Below are positions 8,797 through 18,869 of a stretch of DNA of 64,000 nt, piece after piece; within the stretch, counting starts at the first letter, position 1; each line of letters begins with the position of its first letter. The stretch spans positions 62,001 through 126,000 of the forward strand of contig JADIZZ010000023.1 of assembly GCA_016704535.1 (NCBI GenBank), given 5' to 3'. A program made the position numbers and the translations under genes. The notes under the pieces were generated by a model. It saw nothing but the letters and a program-made list of their open reading frames with translations, ran no database searches and was not told the origin of the DNA. Source of the DNA: Betaproteobacteria bacterium. GTDB lineage: Bacteria; Pseudomonadota; Gammaproteobacteria; Burkholderiales; Burkholderiaceae_C.

Positions 8797-9131
8797 TGCA
8801 AGCCCACACCTCGTTCAGCGCGCCACGCGACTTCACGACCGGTTCCGGCATGCCCGGCGACCGAGGTGCCCGCATCGCCGCGCGCCAGGCCTTCGTTTCG
8901 CTGAAACGCAGCTTTCTCGACGCACTGGAAACCGTGCCCGCCGCCGAGTGGCTGCGCGTGCAGGTGCGCGCCGCCGAGGAACCCGTCGACCTGTGGCTGC
9001 TGCGCGCCCCGGTCTTTGCAGCGCTGGGCCGCATGGACGCGGACAGCCGCATCCACCGCCAGCGCCTGCACCGCAGCCTGGACTCGATCTTCCCCGACCT
9101 CGAGACGAGCAGCGGCTTCATGCCGCTTTAA
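8796..9131 (+). CDS. Hypothetical protein, second of a tandem related pair
   Basis: A 111-residue protein without recognised domain, translationally coupled to the preceding gene. It has an alpha-helical middle (ARQAFVSLKRSFLDALETV) and a segment VDLWLLRAPVFAALG that resembles the LWHARAEIYRVVG segment of its neighbour. The tail LDSIFPDLETSSGFMPL aligns gap-free with the neighbour's tail at L, F, P, S, F, P and L. No signal peptide or membrane segment is seen. The gene ends 4 bases from the convergent msrA stop. Confidence 0.6.
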   Translation: MQAHTSFSAPRDFTTGSGMPGDRGARIAARQAFVSLKRSFLDALETVPAAEWLRVQVRAAEEPVDLWLLRAPVFAALGRMDADSRIHRQRLHRSLDSIFPDLETSSGFMPL

Positions 9132-9135
9132 GCGC

Positions 9136-9666
9136 TCAGGCCTTCACCCGCGCCTGAAAGGTGCGCCTGAACTTCTCGACTTTGGGCGCCACGACGTAGG
9201 CGCAATAGCCCTGGTTCGCGTGCTGCGCGAAGTAGTGCTGGTGGTAGTCCTCGGCACGCGAATAGTTCTGCAGCGGCTGAATCTCGGTGACGACACGGCC
9301 GCCGTGCGCGGCGTTGGCCACCGCCAACACGTCGTGCACCACGGCTTGCTGGCCCGCGTTTTCGAGGTAGATGCCGCTGCGGTACTGCGTGCCGATGTCG
9401 TTGCCCTGGCGGTTCAGCGTGGTCGGGTCGTGCACGACGAAGAAGATCTCCAGAACCTCGCGCAGGCTGATGCGTTCGGCGTCGAAGCTGACGCGCACCA
9501 CCTCGGCGTGGCCCGTGGTGCCGGTGCACACCGCCTCGTAGCTGGGCTGCGGAACGTGCCCGTTGCAGTAGCCGCTTTCGACCGCCAGCACGCCGTCGAC
9601 GAGTTCGAACACCGCCTCCACGCACCAGAAGCAGCCGCCGCCCAGGGTGATGATCTGCTGATCCAT
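9136..9666 (-). CDS. msrA: Peptide-methionine (S)-S-oxide reductase MsrA
   Basis: A 176-residue methionine sulfoxide reductase that repairs oxidised methionine in proteins, with the catalytic Cys12 in GGGCFWC. YCAYVV near residue 159 supplies the likely resolving cysteine region. The start is fixed at ATG 9666 by a strong Shine-Dalgarno (AAGGAG, 7 bases upstream); a GTG two codons earlier would sit only one base from it. No signal peptide, so it should be cytoplasmic. Confidence 0.95.
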   Translation of the reverse strand: MDQQIITLGGGCFWCVEAVFELVDGVLAVESGYCNGHVPQPSYEAVCTGTTGHAEVVRVSFDAERISLREVLEIFFVVHDPTTLNRQGNDIGTQYRSGIYLENAGQQAVVHDVLAVANAAHGGRVVTEIQPLQNYSRAEDYHQHYFAQHANQGYCAYVVAPKVEKFRRTFQARVKA

Positions 9667-9750
9667 CTGCACGCTCCTTGTTGCCAGCCTCGGAGGTCGT
9701 CGTCGACGCCCACTCCTTACACTCGCAGATGATTATCAGGAGCGCGACCG

Positions 9751-10947
<1,197 letters not shown>

Positions 10948-10994
10948 CGCCGCCACGGCATCCTTACCTCTGCCCGACCTTCTCGCTCCGCCCG

Positions 10995-11798
10995 ATGAAC
11001 GACATCTTCCTGACACTGGGTATCGAAGCCTGGAAGCCTGTCGTCGGTGCGCTGCTGCTGCCGCCGCTGCCACTGCTGCTGCTGATCCTGGTGGGCGCGC
11101 GACTGATGTTCCGGCGCCGGCTGCTGGCCTGGCTGCTGATCCTGCTGGGGGTGATGGGTCTGTACCTGGCCTGCACGGCCGCGGTCAGCGGGCTGCTGCT
11201 GCGCGGCCTGACGAAACCACCGCCGGCGCTGGCCGCGGCCGAGATCGGCACGCTCAAGCGGGCACCCCGCACGGCCATCGTGGTGCTCGGCGGCGGTCGG
11301 CAGCTCCTGGCACCGGAGTACGGTGTCTCCAACCTGCACCAGCGCACCACCGAACGCCTGCGCTACGGTATCTGGCTCAGCCGCGAGACCAACCTGCCGC
11401 TGGCCTACAGCGGTGGCATCGGCCACGGTGCCAAGGAGGGCGCAACCGAAGCCGAGATCGCCGCCCGCGTGGCCGAGAGAGAATTCGGCCGCCCACTGCG
11501 CTGGACAGAAGGCGAATCGCGCGACACGAGCGAAAACGCGCGGCGCACCGTGGCGCTGCTGCGCAAGGACGGCATCGAACAGATCGTGCTCGTCACGCAC
11601 GACTACCACATGCGCCGCGCACTGCGCAATTTCGAGCGCGCCGCGGCAGTGGGCGCACCGATGAAGATCGTCGCGGCGCCCATGGGCCTGCCCAGCAGCA
11701 CGCGCATCGAAGCCCGGGACTGGGTGCCGGTGGCCAGCCATATGCAGGTCACGGCCATCGCGCTGCACGAATGGCTGGGCTACCTGGCCGGCGCTTGA
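10995..11798 (+). CDS. YdcF/ElyC-family membrane protein (DUF218)
   Basis: A 267-residue protein with two N-terminal membrane helices (about 18-38 and 43-70) and a DUF218 domain from residue 92 on, starting with AIVVLGGGR. The domain has the family's LAYSGG, E-S-x-D-T-x-EN (ESRDTSENA) and THDYHMRRA motifs, which form a presumed active site. E. coli ElyC of this family affects peptidoglycan and undecaprenyl-phosphate use, so an envelope role is plausible but the reaction is unknown. It starts 47 bases after gcdH. Confidence 0.8.
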   Translation: MNDIFLTLGIEAWKPVVGALLLPPLPLLLLILVGARLMFRRRLLAWLLILLGVMGLYLACTAAVSGLLLRGLTKPPPALAAAEIGTLKRAPRTAIVVLGGGRQLLAPEYGVSNLHQRTTERLRYGIWLSRETNLPLAYSGGIGHGAKEGATEAEIAARVAEREFGRPLRWTEGESRDTSENARRTVALLRKDGIEQIVLVTHDYHMRRALRNFERAAAVGAPMKIVAAPMGLPSSTRIEARDWVPVASHMQVTAIALHEWLGYLAGA

Positions 11799-12024
11799 AC
11801 GTCGCCGTCCGCACCTGACGACGCCGTCACTTCAGCAACGGCGGCGGCCTCTTCAGCAGCGCGCGCCGGCACGACACGGCCGCAGACGGACGGCACGAGC
11901 CCGCAGTGTTTTCAAGGCCTTGCCGGCCCGGGCTTGGTGCCGACGGCCCCGTGCCCGACACTTCGCGGTGTGGCCAAACTTGAAGGCCGTCTCCAGCCCA
12001 ACCCATTCCAAGGACCCCGACGAC

Positions 12025-13017
12025 ATGAAAAACTGGTTGATAGGCGCTCTGGCCGTGGCCGTGCTGGCCACCAGCGTCCCGATGGACGTGCAGGCCAAGC
12101 GCCTGGGCGGCGGCAAGGCTGCTGGCGTGCAGCGCAACATGCCTGCGCGCACCGCCCCAGACGCCCCGCCGGCCAAACCCGCCACCCCCGCGCAAGGCCA
12201 GCAGGCCACGCCGGCCAACGCCGCCGCCGCCACGCCCGCTGCCGCTGGTGCAGCCGCAGCGGCGCCCAAGCGCAGCTGGATGGGTCCCATCGCGGGCCTC
12301 GCGGCCGGCCTGGGCCTGGCCGCGCTGATGAGCCACCTGGGAATGGGCGAAGGCTTTGCCAACTTCTTGATGATCGCTCTGCTGGCAGCCGCCGCCTTTT
12401 TCCTGATTCGCTTCCTGATGCGCCGTTTCGCCGGTGGCGGCATGGCGCGCTCGCCGGCGCTGGCCGGTGCAGGTGCGGGCGCCGGCGGCGCACCGGCCGC
12501 GTGGTCGCCCGTGCAGCGGGTCGACCCGCCGGCCCTGACCGATACGGTCGCGCAGCGCAGCACGCTCGACAGCGCCCCGGCCTTCGGCGGCGCCGCGACG
12601 GGCGACGCGACAGCGGCCGATACCGCAGTCACCCGCGCCTTCGTCCCGGCGGCCTTCGACTCGGAGGGTTTTGCGCGCACCGCGAAGATGATCTTCATCC
12701 GCCTGCAGACCGCGCACGACACCGCCGACCTCGACGACCTGAAACGTTTCACCACGCCCGAGCTCTTTGCTTCGCTGCGCCTGGACATCCAGGAACGCGG
12801 CACAGCCCCCCAGCACACCGACGTGCTGAAAGTCGAGGCCGAGGTACTGGACGTCGCCAACGAAGCCGACCGCCAGGTCGTCAGCGTGCGCTTCCACGGC
12901 CAGGCGGTCGAAGAAAAGGGCGCCGCGCCGACCGACTTCAACGAAGTCTGGCACCTCGTGAAGCCGCACGACGACAGCCGCAGTTGGGCCATCGCCGGCA
13001 TCGAGCAGATGTCCTGA
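12025..13017 (+). CDS. Tim44-like domain membrane protein
   Basis: A 330-residue protein. An N-terminal signal-type segment (residues 3-24) precedes an Ala/Pro-rich stretch, then a hydrophobic block at about 85-135 (GLAAGLGLAALMSHLG and FLMIALLAAAAFFLIRFLMRRF) and a second low-complexity linker. The C-terminal ~110 residues, starting near AKMIFIRLQTAHD, form the Tim44-like domain, with FTTPELFASLRLDIQERG and VSVRFHG as conserved features. Bacterial members are envelope proteins of unknown task; the domain binds membranes or partner proteins in mitochondria. The 226 bases before it hold no gene; I see no clear promoter there. Confidence 0.8.
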   Translation: MKNWLIGALAVAVLATSVPMDVQAKRLGGGKAAGVQRNMPARTAPDAPPAKPATPAQGQQATPANAAAATPAAAGAAAAAPKRSWMGPIAGLAAGLGLAALMSHLGMGEGFANFLMIALLAAAAFFLIRFLMRRFAGGGMARSPALAGAGAGAGGAPAAWSPVQRVDPPALTDTVAQRSTLDSAPAFGGAATGDATAADTAVTRAFVPAAFDSEGFARTAKMIFIRLQTAHDTADLDDLKRFTTPELFASLRLDIQERGTAPQHTDVLKVEAEVLDVANEADRQVVSVRFHGQAVEEKGAAPTDFNEVWHLVKPHDDSRSWAIAGIEQMS

Positions 13018-13042
13018 GGCCTGCGCGGGCGCGTGCGCCGGC

Positions 13043-13054
13043 TACCATGCCGGT
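13043..13054 (+). promoter_or_regulatory. Candidate leaderless promoter of the ChaN-like gene
   Basis: TACCAT is followed by exactly 6 bases and then the ATG at 13055. No Shine-Dalgarno precedes the start. A -10 hexamer at this distance would place the transcription start at or next to the ATG. I see no convincing -35. The same spacing occurs at imuA, the Nudix gene and pdxH in this window. Confidence 0.45.
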
Positions 13055-13873
13055 ATGCGATCGAAGCCCGAAATCCCACTGATCCGGATCGCCGCGCTAG
13101 CGGCGATCGTCGTTTCTGGCGCCTGCACGACGCCGCCTGCGGCCCCGCCCTCGCCGCTGCGCTTCACCCAACCCTTGGTGCTGCTGGGCGAGGTGCACGA
13201 CAACGCCACCCAACACGCGCTGCGACTCGATGCCTTCCGCGCGTGGCTGGCCGGCGGTGCGCGCCCCGCACTGGCGCTGGAACAGTTCGACCGCAGCCAG
13301 CAGCCGGTCATCGACGACCTGCTGGCGCAGACCCCCAAGCCCGACGCCGACGCGCTGATTGCGGCAGCCGGCGGCAAGGGCTGGCTCTGGCAGCACTACC
13401 GCCCCTTCATCGCGCTGGCGCTCGAGCACGGGCTACCCATCGTCGCGGCCAACGTGCCCCGCGACGAGGCGCGCCGCGTGATGCGCGACGGCCTGGCCGC
13501 CACGGGTTACCGGGCCGAAGTACCGGCCACCGTGCTGAAGGCGCAGGCCGAGGGCATCGAGGCCAGCCATTGCGGCATGCTCGACGCAGCCACTGCGGGA
13601 CGCATGGCGCTGGCCCAAGTGGCCCGCGACCAGTTCATGGCGCAGGTGCTGCAGACGCACGCCGGCCGCGGTGTCGTCCTGCTGGCCGGCAACGGACACG
13701 TGCGCACCGACCTGGGCGCACCGCTGTGGCTGCCACCCGAGGTGCGCGCGCGCAGCGAAGCCATCGGCGTGCTGGAAGAAGGCGACACCGAGACCGCCTA
13801 CGACCGCCGCGTCTACACGGCCGTGCAGCCCCGGCCCGACCCCTGCGAAGCGATGCGCGCGCCGAAGCGCTGA
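13055..13873 (+). CDS. ChaN family lipoprotein
   Basis: A 272-residue probable lipoprotein: the leader (residues 5-24, IPLIRIAALAAIVVSGAC) ends in a lipobox with Cys24. The rest is a ChaN domain: LVLLGEVHDNATQH near residue 41, LALEQFDR near 73 and LLAGNGHVRTDLG near 211 are the conserved metal or ligand-site motifs. ChaN proteins are iron-regulated haem-binding outer-membrane lipoproteins in some bacteria; haem binding here is a family inference. No SD is visible and a -10 hexamer sits 6 bases before the ATG. Confidence 0.82.
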   Translation: MRSKPEIPLIRIAALAAIVVSGACTTPPAAPPSPLRFTQPLVLLGEVHDNATQHALRLDAFRAWLAGGARPALALEQFDRSQQPVIDDLLAQTPKPDADALIAAAGGKGWLWQHYRPFIALALEHGLPIVAANVPRDEARRVMRDGLAATGYRAEVPATVLKAQAEGIEASHCGMLDAATAGRMALAQVARDQFMAQVLQTHAGRGVVLLAGNGHVRTDLGAPLWLPPEVRARSEAIGVLEEGDTETAYDRRVYTAVQPRPDPCEAMRAPKR

Positions 13874-13887
13874 GTCCGAAATCGGAC
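13874..13887. terminator. Small hairpin between convergent ChaN-like gene and purL
   Basis: GTCCG-AAAT-CGGAC follows the ChaN-like stop directly and lies 16 bases beyond the purL stop. It could end both transcripts, but there is no U-tract on either strand, so it may only protect 3' ends. Confidence 0.3.
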
Positions 13888-13902
13888 CGGCCCGAAGACA
13901 CC

Positions 13903-16900
13903 TCAGCGCAGCGCAGCCCTTGCGTTGTGAAACATTCGCATCCACGGGCTGGGCGCCGAGACGTCGCCGCCGCTCCAGCTCAACTGCACGTTGCGGAACA
14001 CCCGCTCGGGGTGTGGCATCAGCACCGTGAAACGGCCGTCGGGCGTGGTGACGGCCGTCAACCCTTCGGGGCTGCCATTGGGGTTGTACGGATAGGCCTC
14101 GGCCGGCTGGCCGTGGTGGTCCACGAAACGCATCGCACGCTGCACAGCGCCCGCATCACCTCGCTGGCTGAAGTCGGCGTAGCCCTCGCCATGGGCCACC
14201 GCAATGGGCATCAGGCTGCCAGCCATGCCGGTGAAGAAGAGGCTGGGGCTTTCCAGCACTTCCACCAACGACAACCTCGCCTCGAACTGCTCGCTCTTGT
14301 TGCGCGTGAACTTCGGCCAGGCCTGTGCGCCAGGGATCATGCCTGCCAGTGCGGCCATCATCTGGCAGCCGTTGCACACCCCTAAAGCAAGCGTATCGGG
14401 GCGGTCGAAGAAGGCCGCGAACTGCTCGGCCAGCAGCGGGTTGAAGAGGATGCTGCGGGCCCAGCCTTCGCCGGCACCCAGCGTATCGCCGTAGCTGAAG
14501 CCGCCGCAGGCCACCAGGCCCTGGAAGTCGGCCAGCTTCGCGCGGCCGGCCTGCAAGTCGCTCATGTGCACGTCGAAGGTGTCGAAGCCTGCGCCATGCA
14601 TCGCGCGGCTCATCTCGACCTGCGAGTTCACGCCCTGCTCGCGCAGGATGGCCATCTTCGGCCGCGTAGTGTGCACGGCCGGCGCGGCCAGCGGATCGAA
14701 CGTCAGGTGCAGGTGCAGGCCCGGGTCGTCCGGCGCCCCTGCAGCGGCGTGTTCGCTGTCGGCGCAGGCCGGGTTGTCGCGCAGGCGCGCAATGCGCCAG
14801 CTCACCTCGTCCCACTGCTGGTGCAAGGCCTGCAGCGGCGCGCTGAACTGGCATTTGGCGTCGCGCCAGACCTCGACCACGCCGCGGTCGTTGGGCTTGC
14901 CGATGAAGTGCGCGTGGCGGCTCAGGCCATGTTCACGCAGCGTGGCCATGACCTCGTTGCGCACGGCGGTGGGCACCTGCAGCACGGCGCCGAGCTCCTC
15001 GTTGAACAACGCCTTCAGCGTCAGCTCATTGCGGCGCTCGCCCACTTGGCCGGCCCAGTTCTTCGAGTCGCCGTATTCGGCGCGGCTGTCGGCGATGCCA
15101 TCGCCTTCGGTCACCAGGATGTCGACGTTCAGGCTCACGCCCAGATGGCCCCCAAACGCCATCTCGCACACCGCCGCCCACAGGCCGCCATCGCTGCGGT
15201 CGTGGTAGGCCAGCAGGCGGCCCTGCGCGCGCAGGCTGTTCACGGCCGCCACCAGGCCCTTGAGCAGCACAGGTTCGTCGAGGTCGGGCACGCCATCTGC
15301 GGCATGACTGCCAAACTGGCCCAGCACCTGCGCCAGCATGCTGCCGGCCATGCGCTTCTTGCCCTGGCCGAGATCGACGAGCACCAGCGTCGTGTCACCG
15401 CAAGCGGGCGCCCCCGGCGCCGCATCGATGGCCTGCAACTGGGGCGTCAGCGTGCCTCGCACGTCGTCCAGCGTCGCGAAGGCGGTGACGATGAGCGACA
15501 CCGGCGCGGTGACCTGCTTCGTCACGCCGCCATCGGCCCAGCGCGTCTTCATCGACAGCGAGTCCTTGCCCACCGGGATGCCGATGCCCAGAGCCGGACA
15601 CAGTTCCAGGCCGACGGCCTTGACGGTGTCGTAGAGCGCGGCGTCTTCGCCCGGCTCGCCGCAGGCCGCCATCCAGTTCGCACTGAGCTTGATGCGCGAC
15701 AGCGCGATGGGCGCGGCCAGCAGGTTGGTGATGGCCTCGCCCACGGCCATGCGGCCCGAGGCGGGGGCATCCAGTGCCGCCAGCGGCGTGCGTTCGCCCA
15801 TCGCCATGGCCTCGCCGCGGAAGCCCTCGAAGTCGGCCAGCGTCACCGCGCAGTCTGCCACCGGCACCTGCCAGGGGCCGACCATCGGGTCGCGGTGATT
15901 CAGCCCGCCCACGCTGCGGTCACCGATGGTGACGAGGAAGCGCTTGCTCGCCACCGTGGGGTGGCGCAGCACGTCCAGCGCCACGTGCTCCAGATTGACG
16001 CCGGTGAGGTCCAGAGGCGCTTCCTCGCGCGCCACGCGCGTGACGTCGCGGTGCACCTTGGGCGGCTTGCCCAGCAGCACGTCCATCGGCATGTCGATCA
16101 CACGCTCGCCGCCGGGGCCGTCCTCCAGCACCAGTTCGCGGTCGGCGGTGGCCACGCCCACCACGGCGTAGGGGCAGCGTTCGCGCGCGGCCATCTGCTC
16201 GAAGATCGGCATCAGGTCAGGATCGATTGCCAGCACGTAGCGTTCCTGGCTCTCGTTGCACCAAACCTCCTTCGGGGCCAGCCCGGTCTCTTCCAGCGGC
16301 ACGCGGCGCAGGTCGAAGGTGGCGCCCTGCCCGGCGCCGTCCACCAGTTCCGGGAACGCGTTGCTGATGCCGCCGGCACCCACGTCGTGGATGGCCAGCA
16401 CCGGGTTGTGCTCACCCAGCGCCCAGCAGTGGTTGATGACCTCCTGCGCGCGGCGCTGGATCTCGGGGTTGCCTCGCTGCACGCTGTCGAAGTCCAGCGC
16501 CGCGGTGTTGGTGCCCGCGGCCATGCTGCTGGCCGCGCCGCCGCCCATGCCGATGCGCATGCCCGGGCCGCCCAGTTGCACCAGCAGCGTGCCAGGGCCG
16601 AAGGGCAGCTTCTTCACCTGGCCAGCACTGATGGCCCCCAGCCCGCCGGCGATCATGATGGGCTTGTGGTAGCCACGCTGCACACCGGCCACCGGCATCT
16701 CGAAGACACGGAAGTAGCCACCCAGGTTGGGCCGGCCGAACTCGTTGTTGAACGCCGCGCCGCCCAGCGGGCCCTCGGTCATGATCTGCAGTGCACTGGC
16801 GATGTGGCCGGGCCTGCCGATGGGCTTGCGTTCCCAAGGTTCGTCGGTGCCGGGCAGGTAGAGGTTGCCGACGCTGAAGCCCGTGACGCCAGCCTTGGGC

Positions 16901-17922
16901 TTTGCGCCGCGGCCGGTGGCGCCTTCGTCGCGGATCTCGCCGCCGGCGCCCGTACTGGCGCCGGGGAAGGGGCTGATCGCGGTGGGATGGTTGTGCGTCT
17001 CCACCTTCATCAGCACGTGGGCCACCTCGTCGCGCGGCCCATAGGCCGGTGCGTTCGTGAAGCCTTGCGGCAGCCAGCGCTGTACCGGCCCGCCTTCCAT
17101 CACCGCGGCGTTGTCGTCGTAGGCGACGACCGTGTGCTGCGGCGAGATGTTCTCGGTGTGCCGGATCATGCCGAACATCGAGTGCGGCTGCTCGATGCCG
17201 TCGATGGTGAACTTCGCGTTGAAGATCTTGTGCCGGCAGTGTTCGCTGTTGGCCTGCGCGAACATCATCAGCTCGACGTCGCTGGGGTTTCGGCCCAAGC
17301 GAACGAAGGCGGCGACGAGGTAGTCGATCTCGTCGTCGGACAGCGCCAGGCCGAACTCGGCGTTAGCGGCGACCAGGGCAGAACGCCCAGCACCCAGCAC
17401 GTCGACATGGGCTAGCGGCGCGGCGGGCTGGGCGTCGAACAGATGGGCCGCGGCCTCGCGCTCGAAGGCCACGCTCTCGGTCATGCGGTCGTGCAGCAGC
17501 GGGGCAACGGCGGCACGCTCGTCGACCGACAGCGGCGTCACACGGCCCAGCAGCGGGTTCTTCAGCGTCAGGCGGAACTCGGTGACCCGTTCGACGCGGT
17601 GCAGGACCAGGCCGCAATTCCTGGCGATGTCGCTGGCCTTGCTGGCCCAGGGCGACACCGTGCCCAGCCGCGGCATCACGACCACCAGTTCGCCGGCCGT
17701 CGACCCGGTGTAGGCGTCACCGTACTGCAGCAGCGCCTGCAGCTTGTCGAGGTCTGCTCGTCCGGGCACGGTGTCGAAAACCGCCCAATGCACGTGGCGC
17801 ACCGCCACCGTGGAGATGCGCTGCACTGCCGCCTGCAACTGGGCCAGCAGGGCCCGGGTGCGAAAGGCCGAGAGCGCGTCGCCGCCCTCGAAGTGCACAA
17901 GATGGAGGGGCGTAGCGCTCAT
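13903..17922 (-). CDS. purL: Phosphoribosylformylglycinamidine synthase (single chain)
   Basis: A 1339-residue single-chain FGAM synthase, fourth step of purine synthesis, converting FGAR plus glutamine and ATP to FGAM. The N-terminal PurS-like domain is followed by the two AIRS-type synthase halves (ANSEHCRHKIF near residue 227; KVETHNHPTAISPFPGA near 300) and a C-terminal class I glutaminase from about residue 1070 (PKMAILREQGVNSQ), with the nucleophile Cys in LGVCNGCQMM and the His/Glu pair in AHGEGY. Length matches the gamma/betaproteobacterial large form. It is divergent from map and converges on the ChaN-like gene. Confidence 0.97.
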   Translation of the reverse strand: MSATPLHLVHFEGGDALSAFRTRALLAQLQAAVQRISTVAVRHVHWAVFDTVPGRADLDKLQALLQYGDAYTGSTAGELVVVMPRLGTVSPWASKASDIARNCGLVLHRVERVTEFRLTLKNPLLGRVTPLSVDERAAVAPLLHDRMTESVAFEREAAAHLFDAQPAAPLAHVDVLGAGRSALVAANAEFGLALSDDEIDYLVAAFVRLGRNPSDVELMMFAQANSEHCRHKIFNAKFTIDGIEQPHSMFGMIRHTENISPQHTVVAYDDNAAVMEGGPVQRWLPQGFTNAPAYGPRDEVAHVLMKVETHNHPTAISPFPGASTGAGGEIRDEGATGRGAKPKAGVTGFSVGNLYLPGTDEPWERKPIGRPGHIASALQIMTEGPLGGAAFNNEFGRPNLGGYFRVFEMPVAGVQRGYHKPIMIAGGLGAISAGQVKKLPFGPGTLLVQLGGPGMRIGMGGGAASSMAAGTNTAALDFDSVQRGNPEIQRRAQEVINHCWALGEHNPVLAIHDVGAGGISNAFPELVDGAGQGATFDLRRVPLEETGLAPKEVWCNESQERYVLAIDPDLMPIFEQMAARERCPYAVVGVATADRELVLEDGPGGERVIDMPMDVLLGKPPKVHRDVTRVAREEAPLDLTGVNLEHVALDVLRHPTVASKRFLVTIGDRSVGGLNHRDPMVGPWQVPVADCAVTLADFEGFRGEAMAMGERTPLAALDAPASGRMAVGEAITNLLAAPIALSRIKLSANWMAACGEPGEDAALYDTVKAVGLELCPALGIGIPVGKDSLSMKTRWADGGVTKQVTAPVSLIVTAFATLDDVRGTLTPQLQAIDAAPGAPACGDTTLVLVDLGQGKKRMAGSMLAQVLGQFGSHAADGVPDLDEPVLLKGLVAAVNSLRAQGRLLAYHDRSDGGLWAAVCEMAFGGHLGVSLNVDILVTEGDGIADSRAEYGDSKNWAGQVGERRNELTLKALFNEELGAVLQVPTAVRNEVMATLREHGLSRHAHFIGKPNDRGVVEVWRDAKCQFSAPLQALHQQWDEVSWRIARLRDNPACADSEHAAAGAPDDPGLHLHLTFDPLAAPAVHTTRPKMAILREQGVNSQVEMSRAMHGAGFDTFDVHMSDLQAGRAKLADFQGLVACGGFSYGDTLGAGEGWARSILFNPLLAEQFAAFFDRPDTLALGVCNGCQMMAALAGMIPGAQAWPKFTRNKSEQFEARLSLVEVLESPSLFFTGMAGSLMPIAVAHGEGYADFSQRGDAGAVQRAMRFVDHHGQPAEAYPYNPNGSPEGLTAVTTPDGRFTVLMPHPERVFRNVQLSWSGGDVSAPSPWMRMFHNARAALR

Positions 17923-17946
17923 GCGGTCCCGGAGGGTTTCCAGAGG

Positions 17947-17957
17947 AAAGGAGGTGA
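17947..17957 (+). other. Orphan near-perfect Shine-Dalgarno sequence
   Basis: AAAGGAGGTGA is almost fully complementary to the 3' end of 16S rRNA, yet no start codon lies at a usable distance: the map ATG is 36 bases downstream, and the GTG inside the motif opens only a six-codon frame. It lies in the divergent purL-map region. Confidence 0.5.
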
Positions 17958-17978
17958 ACCCAAGATTTTAGGGGCCGG

Positions 17979-17987
17979 TGGGATAAT
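17979..17987 (+). promoter_or_regulatory. Candidate extended -10 promoter of map
   Basis: TG-G-GATAAT ends 6 bases before the map ATG, and no Shine-Dalgarno lies in those 6 bases. This predicts a transcript starting at or next to the start codon. I see no -35 at 16-18 bases upstream. First base G instead of T weakens the match. Confidence 0.4.
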
Positions 17988-17993
17988 CTTTCG

Positions 17994-18869
17994 ATGGCTA
18001 TTCCCATCAAGACCGCCGCCGAGATCGAAGGCATGCGCCTGGCCGGCAGGCTGGCCAGCGAAGTGCTGGACATGCTCACGCCGCACGTACGTGCCGGCGT
18101 CACGACGCTCGAACTCGACCGCTTGGCGCACGACCACATGGTGCACGTGCAGGGTGGCATCCCGGCCACGCTGGGCTACCAGCCGCCGGGCTACCCGGCC
18201 TACCCGGCATCGCTGTGCTCGTCGCTCAACGACGTGGTGTGCCACGGCATCCCCGACGACCGGCCGCTGAAGAACGGTGACATCGTCAATATCGATGTCA
18301 CGATCATCAAGGACGGCTGGCACGGCGACAACAGCCGCATGTACATCGTTGGTGAAGGCAGCATTGCCGCCAAGCGCTTGTGTCAGCTGACCTTCGACGC
18401 CATGTGGAAAGGCATCGTCAAGGTGAAGCCCGGTGCGCGTTTGGGCGACATTGGCCACGCCATCCAGACCTTCGCCGAAAGCGCCGGGTTCAGCATCGTG
18501 CGCGAGTTCTGCGGCCACGGCGTCGGCGCGCGCTTCCACGAGGAACCGCAAGTGCTGCACTATGGCCGCCCCGGCACGCTGGAAGAGCTGATGCCGGGCA
18601 TGATCTTCACCATAGAGCCCATGATCAACGCCGGCAAGCGCGACATCAAGGAAGACCGCCGCGGCAACCGCCCCTACGACGGCTGGACCATCGTCACGCG
18701 TGACCGTTCACTCTCGGCGCAGTGGGAGCACACCGTGCTCGTCACGGATACCGGCTACGAGGTGCTGACCGTCAGCGCCGGCAGCCCGCCACCGCCGGCA
18801 TTCGCCGCCGCGGGCTATGGCGCCGCCGCAGCGTCATGTCTGTCGCCGCCAGTGCTGGCGACGTCCTGA
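17994..18869 (+). CDS. map: Methionine aminopeptidase, type I
   Basis: A 291-residue enzyme that removes the initiator methionine from nascent proteins. The dinuclear metal ligands are in place: Asp in NIDVTIIKDGWHGD (both Asp), His in CGHGVGARFHEEP, Glu in FTIEPM and Glu in QWEHT. It is about 25 residues longer than the usual type I enzyme because of an Ala/Pro-rich C-terminal tail after YEVLTVSAG. The tail region overlaps the proposed glnD start by 34 bases. It has no Shine-Dalgarno and may be leaderless. Confidence 0.95.
   Translation: MAIPIKTAAEIEGMRLAGRLASEVLDMLTPHVRAGVTTLELDRLAHDHMVHVQGGIPATLGYQPPGYPAYPASLCSSLNDVVCHGIPDDRPLKNGDIVNIDVTIIKDGWHGDNSRMYIVGEGSIAAKRLCQLTFDAMWKGIVKVKPGARLGDIGHAIQTFAESAGFSIVREFCGHGVGARFHEEPQVLHYGRPGTLEELMPGMIFTIEPMINAGKRDIKEDRRGNRPYDGWTIVTRDRSLSAQWEHTVLVTDTGYEVLTVSAGSPPPPAFAAAGYGAAAASCLSPPVLATS

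Noticed and set aside
14566..17415. Very long open frame antisense to purL
   Set aside because: GC-rich third positions keep stops rare in shadow frames. The translation is rich in His, Arg and Gln with no domain, while purL on the other strand is complete.
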